DNA of 50,055 bases. Origin: an uncultured Sphingomonas sp. Its GTDB lineage: Bacteria > Pseudomonadota > Alphaproteobacteria > Sphingomonadales > Sphingomonadaceae. Where the stretch lies: positions 1-50,055 of the forward strand of contig CAJYSA010000058.1 in the NCBI GenBank assembly GCA_913777325.1. The letters are read 5' to 3'. Under the pieces are notes generated by a model, which saw only the letters and a list, made by a program, of their open reading frames with translations, ran no database searches and had not been told where the DNA came from. Both the position numbers and the translations under genes were made by a program. Numbering within the stretch: the first letter of the stretch is position 1; each line of letters opens with the position of its first letter. Below are positions 1 through 8,269 of this stretch, in pieces.

Positions 1-493
1 TGGTCAAATCCCATTCGCGCCACGGCGCGATCACCTTGATGTCCGGGTTGAGCGCATAATAGCCGAGCTCGAAGCGAACCTGGTCGTTGCCTTTGCCGGT
101 CGCGCCGTGGCTGACCGCGTCGGCACCGACCATCTTGGCGATCTCGATCTGGCGCTTGGCGATCAGCGGCCGCGCGATCGAGGTGCCGAGCAGGTACAGC
201 CCCTCGTACAGCGCGTTGGCGCGCATCATCGGGAAGACGTAATCCTTCACGAATTCCTCGCGCAGGTCGTCGATGAAGATGTGCTCGCGCTTGATCCCCA
301 TCAGCTCGGCCTTGGCGCGCGCGGGCTCCAGTTCCTCGCCCTGCCCCAGATCGGCGGTGAAGGTGACGACCTCGCAGCCATATTCGGTCTGGAGCCATTT
401 CAGGATCACGCTGGTATCCAGCCCTCCCGAATAGGCGAGAACCACCCGGTTGATCCCGGCTTCGCCGGCTGGACGCTTGATCTGATCGGACAT
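1..493 (-). CDS. argG: Argininosuccinate synthase, N-terminal part (gene runs off the window)
   Basis: ATP-dependent ligase joining citrulline and aspartate to argininosuccinate, the penultimate step of arginine synthesis in the cytoplasm. Reading the minus strand from the ATG at 493 gives a protein beginning [10 protein letters not shown], with the N-type ATP pyrophosphatase P-loop SGGLDTS at residues 22-28. It continues through a stretch typical of ArgG ([12 protein letters not shown], then [11 protein letters not shown]) to the window edge, about 164 residues of a family that is normally about 400 long. The start is supported by an AAGGAG ribosome site about 10 bases upstream. It is transcribed away from the S46 peptidase, and a strong hairpin lies in its leader. 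The identity is secure; only the missing 3' part cannot be judged. Confidence 0.97.
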   Translation of the reverse strand, partial: MSDQIKRPAGEAGINRVVLAYSGGLDTSVILKWLQTEYGCEVVTFTADLGQGEELEPARAKAELMGIKREHIFIDDLREEFVKDYVFPMMRANALYEGLYLLGTSIARPLIAKRQIEIAKMVGADAVSHGATGKGNDQVRFELGYYALNPDIKVIAPWREWDLT

Positions 494-509
494 GGGCAAC
501 AGGCTCCTT

Positions 510-543
510 CTTGCGCGCGCCGCTACGCGCTGGCGCGCGCAAG
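510..543 (-). promoter_or_regulatory. GC-rich hairpin in the argG leader
   Basis: The arms at 510-521 and 532-543 are a perfect 12-bp inverted repeat (CTTGCGCGCGCC on one side) around a 10-base loop. On the argG strand the 3' arm abuts the AAGGAG ribosome site. The structure could modulate translation or processing of the argG message. No U-tract follows, so it is not a typical intrinsic terminator. The function is inferred. Confidence 0.5.
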
Positions 544-644
544 GGCAACAGCTACCTCCTCCGCCAGGCGCCGCGGACTGACGTCTTGCCGCGCGCGCGA
601 CATTGCAGCAAAGTCTCACGTAACAACATTACATGGGACGAGAG

Positions 645-2687
645 ATGAAGAAGCTGACCGCGCTATCGCTGGCAACCGTGCTGACCGCGACTCCGGCGCT
701 GGCCGACGAGGGCATGTGGACCTTCGATGGTTTCCCGACGGCGCGGATGAAGGCGGCTTACGGCTGGGCGCCCGATCAGGCGTGGTTGGACAAGGTGCGC
801 GCGGCGGCGGTGCGGCTGACCGGCGGATGCTCGGCCTCGTTCGTCAGCGGCGAAGGTCTGATCCTGACCAACCATCACTGTGTCGCGGCATGCGCCGCCG
901 ATCTGTCGACCAAGGCGAAGGACTATCTCGCGGACGGGTTCATCGCCGCCGATCGCGCGCGCGAGATGAAATGCCCCGGTCAGCAGGCGGAGGTCGTCAC
1001 CGCGATCAGCGACGTCACCCCGCGCGTGACCGCCGCGATCAAGGGCCTGTCCGGCGAAGCCCTGACCAGGGCACGCGACGCGACGATCGCCGGGATCGAG
1101 GCCGCGGGCTGCACCGACAAGGCGACGACGCGCTGCCAGGTCGTCACGCTGTTCGGTGGCGGCCAGTACAAGCTGTACACCTACCGCAAATATTCCGACG
1201 TGCGGCTGGTGTGGGCACCCGAATTCGCGGCGGCGTTCTTCGGCGGAGATCCGGACAATTTCAACTTCCCGCGCTACAACCTCGATGCCTCGTTCCTGCG
1301 CGCCTATGAGAACGGCCGGCCGGTCGCGACGCCGCAGCATCTGACGTGGAACCCGCGCGGGCCGGTGGCGAACGAGGCGACGTTCGTGGTCGGCAATCCG
1401 GGGCGGACCCAACGGTTGCTCACGCTCGACCAGCAGGAGGTGCAGCGCGAGGTGATCCTGCCGCTTCAGACGACGCTGTTGTCGGAATTTCGCGGGCGCC
1501 TGATCGCCGCCGGGATGGACGATGCGGAGCGTAAGCGCGAGGCCGCCGACACGCTGTTCGGCGTGGAGAACAGCTACAAGGTTTACTGGGGCCAGGCCCG
1601 CGCGCTCGACGACAATGCCTTTGCACAGCGGCTGGCCGACAACGAGGCGCTGTTGAAGGCGAAGGCCGGCGGCAAGTTCGGCGATCCCTGGGCCGATATC
1701 GTTCGCGCGGACAAGGACTATCGCAACATCGCGCTGGATTATTACTTTCTCGAACAGCGCGCGGGCATGTTCTCGGGCCTGTACGGCTATGCCAGGGCGC
1801 TGGTGCGCGCGGCGGAAGAGCGCGCGAAGCCGGATGCCGAGCGGCTGCCCGGCTATACCGACTCGTCGCTGCCGCTGCTGGAGAAGCAGCTGACCGACGC
1901 GACGCCGACGTACCCGTGGCTGGAAAAGATGGCGCTGTCGTTCTGGCTGTCGAAGACGCGCGAGTATCTGACCGCCGATGCGCCGCAGGTGAAGGCGCTG
2001 CTGGGCAACGACTCGCCCGACGCGCTCGCCACCCAACTGGTCGACGGGACGAAGCTTGCCGATCCGAAGGTGCGCGAGCGGCTGTTCGCGGGCGGCATGG
2101 CGGCGATCCGCGCGTCGGACGATCCGCTGATCCGTTTCGTGCTGCGCAACGACGGCGCCGCGCGGGCGGTGCGCGCGCAATATGCGGAGAAGGTCGACGC
2201 ACCGATCACCGCCGCGCAGGCCAAGCTGGCGCAGGCGCGTTTCGCAGCGTTCGGGGCGGACAATTATCCCGACGCGACGTTCACGCTGCGCATCAGCTAC
2301 GGCAAGGTCGCGGGCTGGACCGAGCGTGGGCGCGCGATCCCATATGAAACCCATGTCGCCGGGCTGTACGACCGCGCGACCGGGCAGGAGCCGTTCGTGC
2401 TGGCCAAGGCCTATGCCGCGGCGCGCAGCACGCTGGACCTGAACGTGCCGTTCGACTTCGTGACCACCAACGACATCATCGGCGGCAATTCCGGCTCGCC
2501 GGTGATTGCGAAGGACGGCTCGGTGATCGGCGCGGCCTTCGACGGGAACATCCACTCGCTGGGCGGCAACTTCGGCTACGATCCCGCGCTCAACCGCACC
2601 GTGGTCGTCTCGGCGGCGGCGGTCCAGCAGGCGCTGGAGAAGGTGTACCCCGCCCCGGCGCTGGTCCGCGAGCTGGCCGCGCGCTGA
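645..2687 (+). CDS. S46 family serine peptidase (dipeptidyl-peptidase 7/11 type)
   Basis: Exopeptidase that removes dipeptides from the N-terminus of peptides, normally in the periplasm. About 680 residues, close to the family norm of roughly 700. A signal peptide (MKKLTALSLATVLTATPALA) precedes the conserved DEGMWTFDGFP start of mature S46 enzymes. The chymotrypsin-like triad is visible: the catalytic His in LTNHHC (about residues 75-79) and the nucleophile Ser in GGNSGSPV near the C-terminus; the Asp lies between them and was not pinned down. I chose the ATG at 645 over the one at 633 because GGGACGAGAG sits just before it and the signal peptide then starts with MKK. Whether the specificity is DPP7-like (hydrophobic) or DPP11-like (acidic) cannot be told by eye. 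Confidence 0.93.
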   Translation: MKKLTALSLATVLTATPALADEGMWTFDGFPTARMKAAYGWAPDQAWLDKVRAAAVRLTGGCSASFVSGEGLILTNHHCVAACAADLSTKAKDYLADGFIAADRAREMKCPGQQAEVVTAISDVTPRVTAAIKGLSGEALTRARDATIAGIEAAGCTDKATTRCQVVTLFGGGQYKLYTYRKYSDVRLVWAPEFAAAFFGGDPDNFNFPRYNLDASFLRAYENGRPVATPQHLTWNPRGPVANEATFVVGNPGRTQRLLTLDQQEVQREVILPLQTTLLSEFRGRLIAAGMDDAERKREAADTLFGVENSYKVYWGQARALDDNAFAQRLADNEALLKAKAGGKFGDPWADIVRADKDYRNIALDYYFLEQRAGMFSGLYGYARALVRAAEERAKPDAERLPGYTDSSLPLLEKQLTDATPTYPWLEKMALSFWLSKTREYLTADAPQVKALLGNDSPDALATQLVDGTKLADPKVRERLFAGGMAAIRASDDPLIRFVLRNDGAARAVRAQYAEKVDAPITAAQAKLAQARFAAFGADNYPDATFTLRISYGKVAGWTERGRAIPYETHVAGLYDRATGQEPFVLAKAYAAARSTLDLNVPFDFVTTNDIIGGNSGSPVIAKDGSVIGAAFDGNIHSLGGNFGYDPALNRTVVVSAAAVQQALEKVYPAPALVRELAAR

Positions 2688-2731
2688 TCCGTTCAGCGGC
2701 GGTAAAAGCGACGCGCGGCAGGGCGGCGGGC

Positions 2732-3166
2732 ATGAAGCACCACGTCACCCTTGCCGCCGCGCTCGTCGCCCTGCTGTCGCTGCCGGCGCTGACCGTCACC
2801 GCGCTGGGGCAGGAAACCCGCGCCAGCGCCACCGCGAAGCTCGACAAGGAGTTTGCCGCGTCGGACACCAACAAGGACGGCTTCCTGTCGCGCGGCGAGG
2901 TGGAGGCGCGCATGGCGAAGATGAAGATGGCGAGCGGCCGGACGCTGGATGCGACGCACGCCAAGCGGGTCGCCGCCTTGTTCATCACGCGCGCCGACAC
3001 CAACAAGGACGGCAAGGTCAGCCGTGCCGAGTCGGATGCGCTGATGGGTGCGGTGTTCAGCGCCTATGACACGAACAAGGACGGCAAGGTCGACGGCGCG
3101 GAAGCCGCGCGTGCCCGCGCTGCGGCGAACGGCGCGGTGAAGGGCAAGGCGGGGCCGGCTCGCTGA
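2732..3166 (+). CDS. Secreted EF-hand calcium-binding protein
   Basis: 144 residues with an N-terminal hydrophobic signal segment (about 1-26, ending near ALGQ), so probably exported to the periplasm. Three EF-hand loops follow the pattern D-T-N-K-D-G: DTNKDGFLSRGE, DTNKDGKVSRAE and DTNKDGKVDGAE (about residues 48-60, 89-101 and 111-123). The Asp/Asn/Asp ligands and the position-12 Glu are present in all three. Calcium buffering or calcium-dependent regulation is implied, but no partner is known. The gene lies 44 bases after the S46 peptidase on the same strand, so co-transcription is possible. The C-terminus is Ala/Gly/Lys-rich. Family assignment is firm; the biological role is unknown. Confidence 0.88.
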   Translation: MKHHVTLAAALVALLSLPALTVTALGQETRASATAKLDKEFAASDTNKDGFLSRGEVEARMAKMKMASGRTLDATHAKRVAALFITRADTNKDGKVSRAESDALMGAVFSAYDTNKDGKVDGAEAARARAAANGAVKGKAGPAR

Positions 3167-3180
3167 ACCCCCGCCTTGCC
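3143..3180. terminator. Inverted repeat between convergent EF-hand and cfa genes
   Basis: Perfect 12-bp arms (GGCAAGGCGGGG at 3143-3154 and its complement at 3169-3180) enclose 14 bases that contain the EF-hand stop codon. It sits between two convergent genes, so it may stop transcription in both directions. There is no T-run on either side, so the call is tentative. Confidence 0.5.
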
Positions 3181-3191
3181 GGCGGCCAAGC

Positions 3192-4421
3192 TCAGCCCTC
3201 GCGCAGCCGCCGCTCGTCCTCGGTCATGTAGTCGCGCGTCAGCGGCAGGGTCAGGCGGTCGCGGCTGAACTGGATCTGGTAATTCACCAGCGGCCCGTTG
3301 GTGAACGACACGATCGCGCCGGCGAGATAGTAGGTCCACATCCGGAAGAATCGCTCGTCGTACAGCGCGACGATCTGGTCGTGTGCCTCGACCGTACGAG
3401 CGTACCAGTCGCGCAACGTCATCGCGTAATGCATCCGCAGCACCTCGACATCGGTGACGAACCAGCGGATGTGGTCGTTGGCTTTCAGGATTTCCGACAG
3501 CGCGGGGATATAGCCGCCGGGGAAGATATATTTGTCGGTGAACTTATCGGTGAAGTTCGGCCCGTCGCCCCGCCCGATCGTGTGGAGCAGCATGACGCCC
3601 TCTGGCGTCAGCAGGTCGCGGCACTTGTTCAGGTAGGTGCGGAAGTTGCGCACGCCGACATGCTCGAACATGCCAACCGAGACGATACGGTCGAACGGCC
3701 CCTCCAGCGCGCGATAGTCGATCAGCTCGAAGCGCACCTTGTCGGCGACACCGGCATCTTCGGCACGGCGGCGCGCGACCTTCAACTGCTCCTCGGACAA
3801 GGTGATGCCCAGCACCTCGGCACCCGTCCTGGCGTGGATATACAGCGCCATCCCGCCCCAGCCGCAGCCGATGTCGAGCACGCGCATTCCCGGTTTGATC
3901 GCCAGCTTCGCGACGATATGCGCCTTCTTGTCGGCCTGCGCCCGTTCCAGCGGGTTCGCCGGATCGGTGTAATAGGCGCAGCTGTATTGCTTGTCGGCGT
4001 CGAGGAAGAGATCGTAGAGCCGATCCGACAGATCGTAATGATGCGCGACGTTTCGCTTCGATTGCAGCGCCTTGTTCGCGGTCAGGAAGCGATGACGGAT
4101 CTGACCGGCGAGGCGACGCATCGGGCTGGCGGCCAGCTTGTTGCTGCCGTTTTCCCAGCGGCTGTTGCTGGTGGCGAGCATCAGCAGGTCGAGGATGTCG
4201 CCCTCCTCGACGATCAACCGCCCGTCCATGAAGGCTTCCGCGACGCCCAACGCCGGATCGGCGGCGATCTCGCGATAGACCTTGGTGTCGGTAATGCGGA
4301 ACGACACCGGCGTCAGCGTGGGATCGTCCTTGCCGAAGGTTGCGACCGAACCATCGGGCTTGGTGAGGGTGAGGCGGCCGCGCTGGACGGCGCGGCGGAG
4401 GAACACGTCGATCAATGCCAT
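3192..4421 (-). CDS. cfa: Cyclopropane-fatty-acyl-phospholipid synthase
   Basis: SAM-dependent enzyme that adds a methylene bridge to unsaturated acyl chains of membrane phospholipids. 409 residues, in the usual range for the family. The conserved VAHHYDLS motif (about 125-132) and the SAM-binding loop VLDIGCGWGG (181-190) are present, followed by VSVGMFEHVG and a C-terminal MWTYYLAGA segment, all typical of CFA synthases. The start chosen is the ATG at 4421 (MALIDVFLRR); the open frame extends upstream to 4508, but that part shows no family similarity and would run into the thrC start. It is divergent from thrC with about 85 bases between the starts. Confidence 0.95.
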   Translation of the reverse strand: MALIDVFLRRAVQRGRLTLTKPDGSVATFGKDDPTLTPVSFRITDTKVYREIAADPALGVAEAFMDGRLIVEEGDILDLLMLATSNSRWENGSNKLAASPMRRLAGQIRHRFLTANKALQSKRNVAHHYDLSDRLYDLFLDADKQYSCAYYTDPANPLERAQADKKAHIVAKLAIKPGMRVLDIGCGWGGMALYIHARTGAEVLGITLSEEQLKVARRRAEDAGVADKVRFELIDYRALEGPFDRIVSVGMFEHVGVRNFRTYLNKCRDLLTPEGVMLLHTIGRGDGPNFTDKFTDKYIFPGGYIPALSEILKANDHIRWFVTDVEVLRMHYAMTLRDWYARTVEAHDQIVALYDERFFRMWTYYLAGAIVSFTNGPLVNYQIQFSRDRLTLPLTRDYMTEDERRLREG

Positions 4422-4506
4422 GCCGCGTCTGCTAAACCCTGCCTTGGGCGCTGCGCAACCATGGAGGCATTGCGCCGGGTTGCCGCGCCTTCTAGGCAGC
4501 ACGCCC

Positions 4507-5904
4507 ATGCGCTACGTCAGCACCCGCGGGAACGCGCCCGCGCTCGACTTCGCGGGCGTCACGCTCGCCGGCCTCGCCTCGGACGGGGGGCTGTACGTGC
4601 CCGAAACCTGGCCGGCCCTGTCGCCGGATGAGATCGGCGCGCTGCGTGGACTGTCCTATGTCGACACGGCGGTCGCGGTGATGGCGCCGTTCGTCGCCGG
4701 CACGCTGACCCGCGAGGAGCTGCGCGAACTGTGCGTGGCGGCCTATGGCGCGTTCAGCCACGCGGCGGTGACGCCGCTGGTTCAGCTGGATCACGACCAA
4801 TGGCTGCTGGAGCTGTTCCATGGGCCGACGCTGGCGTTCAAGGATGTGGCGCTGCAACTGCTCGGGCATTTGTTCGAGCGCTTCCTGAAGGGCACCGATC
4901 AGCATCTGACGATCGTCGGCGCCACCAGCGGCGATACCGGATCGGCGGCGATCGACGCGGTGGCGGGGCGTGAGGGCGTCGACATCTTCATGCTCCACCC
5001 CGAAGGCCGGGTGAGCGAGGTGCAGCGTCGGCAGATGACGACGGTCGGCGCACCCAACGTTCACAACATCGCGATCCGGGGCGATTTCGACACCGCGCAG
5101 GCGCTGGTGAAGGCGATGTTCAACGACGCGTCGTTCGCCGCTCGCTTCCGGCTCTCGGCGGTCAACTCGATCAACTGGGCGCGGCTGATGGCGCAAGTGG
5201 TCTATTATTTCTACGCCGCCATCCGGCTCGGCGCGCCGGCCAAGCCGGTGGCGTTCAGCGTGCCGACCGGCAATTTCGGCGATGTCTTTGCGGGCTATGT
5301 CGCGGCGAGGATGGGGCTGCCCGTCGCGAAGCTGGTGGTGGCGACCAACGTCAACGACATTCTGGCGCGCGCGCTGTCGAACGGCGACTATTCCAGCCGC
5401 GCCGTCATGCCCACCCCGACCCCGTCGATGGACATCCAGGTGTCGAGCAATTTCGAGCGGTTGCTGTTCGATCTCGGCGGTCGCGACGGCACGGCGCTGG
5501 CCGCGCAGATGCGCACGTTCGAGGATGCGCGCGCGATCCGGCTGACCAATGCGCAGACCCAGGGGGCCAGCACGTTGTTCGTCGGCGAGCGGGTCGACAC
5601 CGACGACATGGCGCTGGCGATGCGCCACGCGCATGAGCGATCGGCGCAGATCATCGATCCGCATACCGCCATCGCGCTGGCCGCCGCGCATCGGCATGCC
5701 GAGCAAGGCATTCCGATGGTGACGCTGGCCACCGCGCATCCGGCCAAGTTCGGTGACGCGGTGGAGCGCGCGACTGGTGCCCGCCCCCCGCTGCCCGCGC
5801 GCGTCGGCGACCTGTTCGAGCGTGAGGAGCGCTTCGTGACGCTCGACGCCACGTACGAGGCGATCAGCGGCCACATCGCGCAGCATGCGGTGCCGCGCGG
5901 CTGA
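4507..5904 (+). CDS. thrC: Threonine synthase
   Basis: PLP-dependent conversion of O-phosphohomoserine to threonine and phosphate, last step of threonine synthesis. 465 residues, matching the longer (E. coli-like) class. The N-terminal MRYVSTRG, the DGGLYVPE motif near residue 26-33 and the PLP-lysine motif LAFKDVALQ (Lys about 112) are all present, as is the phosphate-binding ATSGDTGSAA. The start is the ATG at 4507; the frame is open further upstream but without similarity. Its TGA overlaps the ATG of the next methyltransferase gene by one base, so the two are probably co-translated. Confidence 0.97.
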   Translation: MRYVSTRGNAPALDFAGVTLAGLASDGGLYVPETWPALSPDEIGALRGLSYVDTAVAVMAPFVAGTLTREELRELCVAAYGAFSHAAVTPLVQLDHDQWLLELFHGPTLAFKDVALQLLGHLFERFLKGTDQHLTIVGATSGDTGSAAIDAVAGREGVDIFMLHPEGRVSEVQRRQMTTVGAPNVHNIAIRGDFDTAQALVKAMFNDASFAARFRLSAVNSINWARLMAQVVYYFYAAIRLGAPAKPVAFSVPTGNFGDVFAGYVAARMGLPVAKLVVATNVNDILARALSNGDYSSRAVMPTPTPSMDIQVSSNFERLLFDLGGRDGTALAAQMRTFEDARAIRLTNAQTQGASTLFVGERVDTDDMALAMRHAHERSAQIIDPHTAIALAAAHRHAEQGIPMVTLATAHPAKFGDAVERATGARPPLPARVGDLFEREERFVTLDATYEAISGHIAQHAVPRG

Positions 5905-6785
5905 TGGAACTGTCGACCCTCATCGGGGAGCCATGGGCCGATTACGGGCTGGTCGATTCGGGCCATGGCCGCAAGCTGGAACGCTATGGCCGCTTCCGCT
6001 TCATCCGCCCGGAGCCGCAGGCGCTCTGGGCACCCGCCAAACCCGACTGGCGCGCGCAGGGCGAGTTCGTGCCGGGCAGCGACGAGGACGGCGGCGGCCA
6101 GTGGAGGTTCGCCGAGCCGGTGCCGCGCGATGGCTGGTCGCTGGCATGGGGCGAGGGCGACGCGAAGGTACGCTTCACCGCGCAGACCACACCGTTCCGC
6201 CACCTCGGCTTCTTCCCGGACATGGCGCCGGTGTGGTCGTGGATGCGCGGGCGGATCGCCGGAATGGCACAGCCGGAGTGCCTGAACCTCTTCGGCTACA
6301 CCGGAGTCGGCACGCTCGCCCTGTCGGCGACGGGTGCGAAGATGGTGCATGTCGATGCCTCGAAGAAGTCGGTCGAGGCGGCGCGGGGCAACGCGGCGCT
6401 ATCGGGGCTCGGCGATGCGCCGGTGCGCTGGATGATCGACGACGCCGCGAAATTCGTCGCGCGCGAGGTACGGCGGGGCCGGCGTTACGACGGCATCCTG
6501 CTCGATCCGCCGAAATACGGGCGCGGGCCCGATGGCGAGGTGTGGCGACTGGAAGAGCATCTGCCCGCGCTGATCGCGGATTGCCGGCGGTTGCTCGATG
6601 CCGAATCGCGCTATCTGTTCCTGACCGTCTATGCGGTGCGCATGTCCGCGCTGGCGATCGGCGAGATGCTGCGACAGGTGTTCGCGGATCTGCCAGGCAC
6701 GGTCGAGGCGGGGGAACTCGCGGTGCGCGAGGAAGCGCGCGGACTGGCCTTGCCGACCGCGATCTGGGCACGCTGGTCGCAATAG
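5904..6785 (+). CDS. Class I SAM-dependent methyltransferase (RlmI-like, without PUA domain)
   Basis: 293 residues. The Rossmann SAM-binding motif NLFGYTGVG is at about 128-136 and the acidic residue that binds the ribose lies in HVDASKKSVE (about 149-158). LLDPPKYGRG (199-208) is the DPPxYG-type catalytic motif of the COG1092 rRNA cytosine methyltransferase group. The N-terminal part (about 1-90) is an OB-like segment rather than the PUA domain of E. coli RlmI. Methylation of rRNA is therefore plausible, but the target is not established. It overlaps the thrC stop by one base and probably shares its transcript. Confidence 0.85.
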   Translation: MELSTLIGEPWADYGLVDSGHGRKLERYGRFRFIRPEPQALWAPAKPDWRAQGEFVPGSDEDGGGQWRFAEPVPRDGWSLAWGEGDAKVRFTAQTTPFRHLGFFPDMAPVWSWMRGRIAGMAQPECLNLFGYTGVGTLALSATGAKMVHVDASKKSVEAARGNAALSGLGDAPVRWMIDDAAKFVAREVRRGRRYDGILLDPPKYGRGPDGEVWRLEEHLPALIADCRRLLDAESRYLFLTVYAVRMSALAIGEMLRQVFADLPGTVEAGELAVREEARGLALPTAIWARWSQ

Positions 6786-6788
6786 GTT

Positions 6789-6841
6789 TTCACGCGAAGG
6801 CGCGAAGATGGCGGGTTCACGCGGAGACGCGGAGGAAGAAG
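6789..6841. repeat. Imperfect tandem repeat, TTCACGCG-type units
   Basis: Two 20-bp units at 6789-6808 and 6816-6835 read TTCACGCGAAGGCGCGAAGA and TTCACGCGGAGACGCGGAGG, matching at 16 of 20 positions. The second unit continues into GAAGAAGG, and the GGAGACGCGGAGGAAGAAG stretch recurs in inverted orientation at 7047-7065. This looks like a non-coding interspersed repeat. Confidence 0.6.
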
Positions 6842-6904
6842 GTGGGTGTTCCGTGGTTCGCTTGCGGCATCTGGATGAGCCTCCGTCGGGCGACAGACGA
6901 ACCC

Positions 6905-6983
6905 CCGTCATTGCGAGCGTGGCGAAGCAATCCAGGGCGTCCTGGTCCGGCTCTGGATTGCTTCGCTACGCTCGCAATGACGG
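6905..6983. repeat. REP-like palindromic element, copy 1
   Basis: Left arm 6905-6935 and right arm 6953-6983 are 31-bp inverted repeats with a single mismatch around a 17-base spacer. The outer sequence begins CCGTCATTGCGAGCG. A second, degraded copy is at 19750-19827. No gene is seen in 6786-7065, so this is an extragenic palindromic repeat, comparable to REP/RAYT-type elements. No transposase is nearby. Confidence 0.85.
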
Positions 6984-7065
6984 ACTGGGGCACGCGCCAG
7001 ACAGAGCGACCCAACCTCCCGCGCGACGTCGCGATCGGAAGACACTCTTTTCTTCTCCGCGCCTC

Positions 7066-7701
7066 CTATTCCGCCCCCGCCCGCATCGCCGCGCCTGCGA
7101 CAACCGGCGCACCGGCGACCAGCACCAAGCTGACCGCCGCCAGCAGCTTCAGCCCGCTCGCCCCACCCTCGATCGCGCCCGCGCCGAAGATCAGCAGCGG
7201 CACCGCGAGCGGCAGCATCACCAGGCCCGCCACCGCGCTCGCACCGCGCAACCCCGCGACCAGCGCGCCGGTCGCGACCGCCAGCGCGGCGAGCCCCGGC
7301 GTTCCGAGCAGCAGACCGAATTCGACTATCAACAGCCGCTCCGCCGACAGGTCGAGCAAGCCCGCCGCGATCACCGCCGCCAGCATCAGCGGCGGGGCGA
7401 AGGCACACCAATGCGCGGCGATCTTCACCGCCGCGACCATCGCGGGCGACACGCCGCGCACCGCGAGTTGATCGAGCACACCCGCGTCCAGATCGGGCTG
7501 CACCAGCCGCTCGACCGGCAGCAACGCCGCCAACAGCGCCGCCGCCCAGATCACGCCGCCGCCCACGCGCGCCAGCAGCGCGGCATCGGGGCCGATCGCG
7601 AACGGGAACAGCACCGCCACCAACAGGAAGAACGCGATCACCAGCGTCGCCCCGCCGCCGGCATAGCCGCGCCGCACATCGCGCCAGAACAGCGCGATCA
7701 C
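7066..7701 (-). CDS. ccmB: Heme exporter membrane subunit CcmB
   Basis: Integral membrane subunit of the CcmABCD complex, which releases holo-CcmE during cytochrome c maturation. About 211 residues, close to the family norm of about 220, with the FWRDVRRG start typical of CcmB and roughly six hydrophobic segments. The GTG start at 7701 overlaps the ccmA stop as GTGA, so translation is probably coupled. The open frame continues upstream, but only inside ccmA. No ccmC, ccmD or ccmE is adjacent; those would have to lie outside the window. The C-terminus is Gly/Ala-rich. Confidence 0.93.
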   Translation of the reverse strand: MIALFWRDVRRGYAGGGATLVIAFFLLVAVLFPFAIGPDAALLARVGGGVIWAAALLAALLPVERLVQPDLDAGVLDQLAVRGVSPAMVAAVKIAAHWCAFAPPLMLAAVIAAGLLDLSAERLLIVEFGLLLGTPGLAALAVATGALVAGLRGASAVAGLVMLPLAVPLLIFGAGAIEGGASGLKLLAAVSLVLVAGAPVVAGAAMRAGAE

Positions 7702-8267
7702 AGCGCCACCGTCGTCGCGTCGGGCACCGATAGCTGCTGATGCGTGGTGACGACCACTGCGCCACCGCCGCCGCGATGCCCCTCGATCAATCCCTCCAGC
7801 CGCGCGACCGAGGCTGCGTCCAGTCCGCTGGCGGGCTCGTCGAGCAGCCACAACGTCGCGCCGCTCGCCACCACGCGTGCCAGCGCGGCGCGCCGGCGCT
7901 GCCCGGTGGACAGCAGCCGCACCGGCAGATCAGCGAGCGCGTCGAGTTCGACCGCCGCCAGCGCCGCCGACACGCGGATCGCGGGTTGCGCGCGCTCATC
8001 CAGCGCCGCCCAGAAGCGCAGCGCGTCGCCGAGCCGCCGCTCGCCATCCAACGCCGCCGCCTCGCCCAGCCATGCGACCGCTCCGTCGCGCGTCACGTGA
8101 CCCGCATCAGGCGGCAGCAGCCCGGCAAGGACGCGCAACAGGCTGGACTTGCCCGCACCGTTCGCCCCGGTGACCAGCACCGCCCCGCCCCGCGCGACAT
8201 CCAGGTCGAGCGCCTCGACCAGCACGCGTCCGCCGCGCGCGACGGCCAGCCCCCGTGCCGTCAGCAC
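7698..8267 (-). CDS. ccmA: Heme exporter ATP-binding subunit CcmA
   Basis: ABC ATPase that drives the Ccm complex in cytochrome c biogenesis. About 189 residues, slightly short of the usual 200. Walker A GANGAGKSS, the signature LSTGQRRR and Walker B LWLLDEPASGLD are all intact. The start is uncertain: GTG at 8267 (chosen) or TTG at 8273, which would overlap the upstream stop as TTGA. The frame remains open far upstream, but only as a shadow of the zincin gene. It is coupled to ccmB downstream through a GTGA overlap and follows the zincin gene directly. Confidence 0.92.
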   Translation of the reverse strand: MLTARGLAVARGGRVLVEALDLDVARGGAVLVTGANGAGKSSLLRVLAGLLPPDAGHVTRDGAVAWLGEAAALDGERRLGDALRFWAALDERAQPAIRVSAALAAVELDALADLPVRLLSTGQRRRAALARVVASGATLWLLDEPASGLDAASVARLEGLIEGHRGGGGAVVVTTHQQLSVPDATTVAL

Positions 8268-8269
8268 GC

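Noticed and set aside
663-2555. Long minus-strand open frame (630 codons) opposite the S46 peptidase, and similar ones opposite thrC, the YdeP-type gene, the receptor, ABC genes and dnaN
   Set aside because: They mirror confirmed genes, are very rich in Arg, have no recognisable domains, and are expected as antisense shadows in GC-rich DNA.
3192-4508. Longer cfa start at 4508
   Set aside because: It would overlap the thrC start and adds residues without similarity; MALIDVFL at 4421 is the family-like start.
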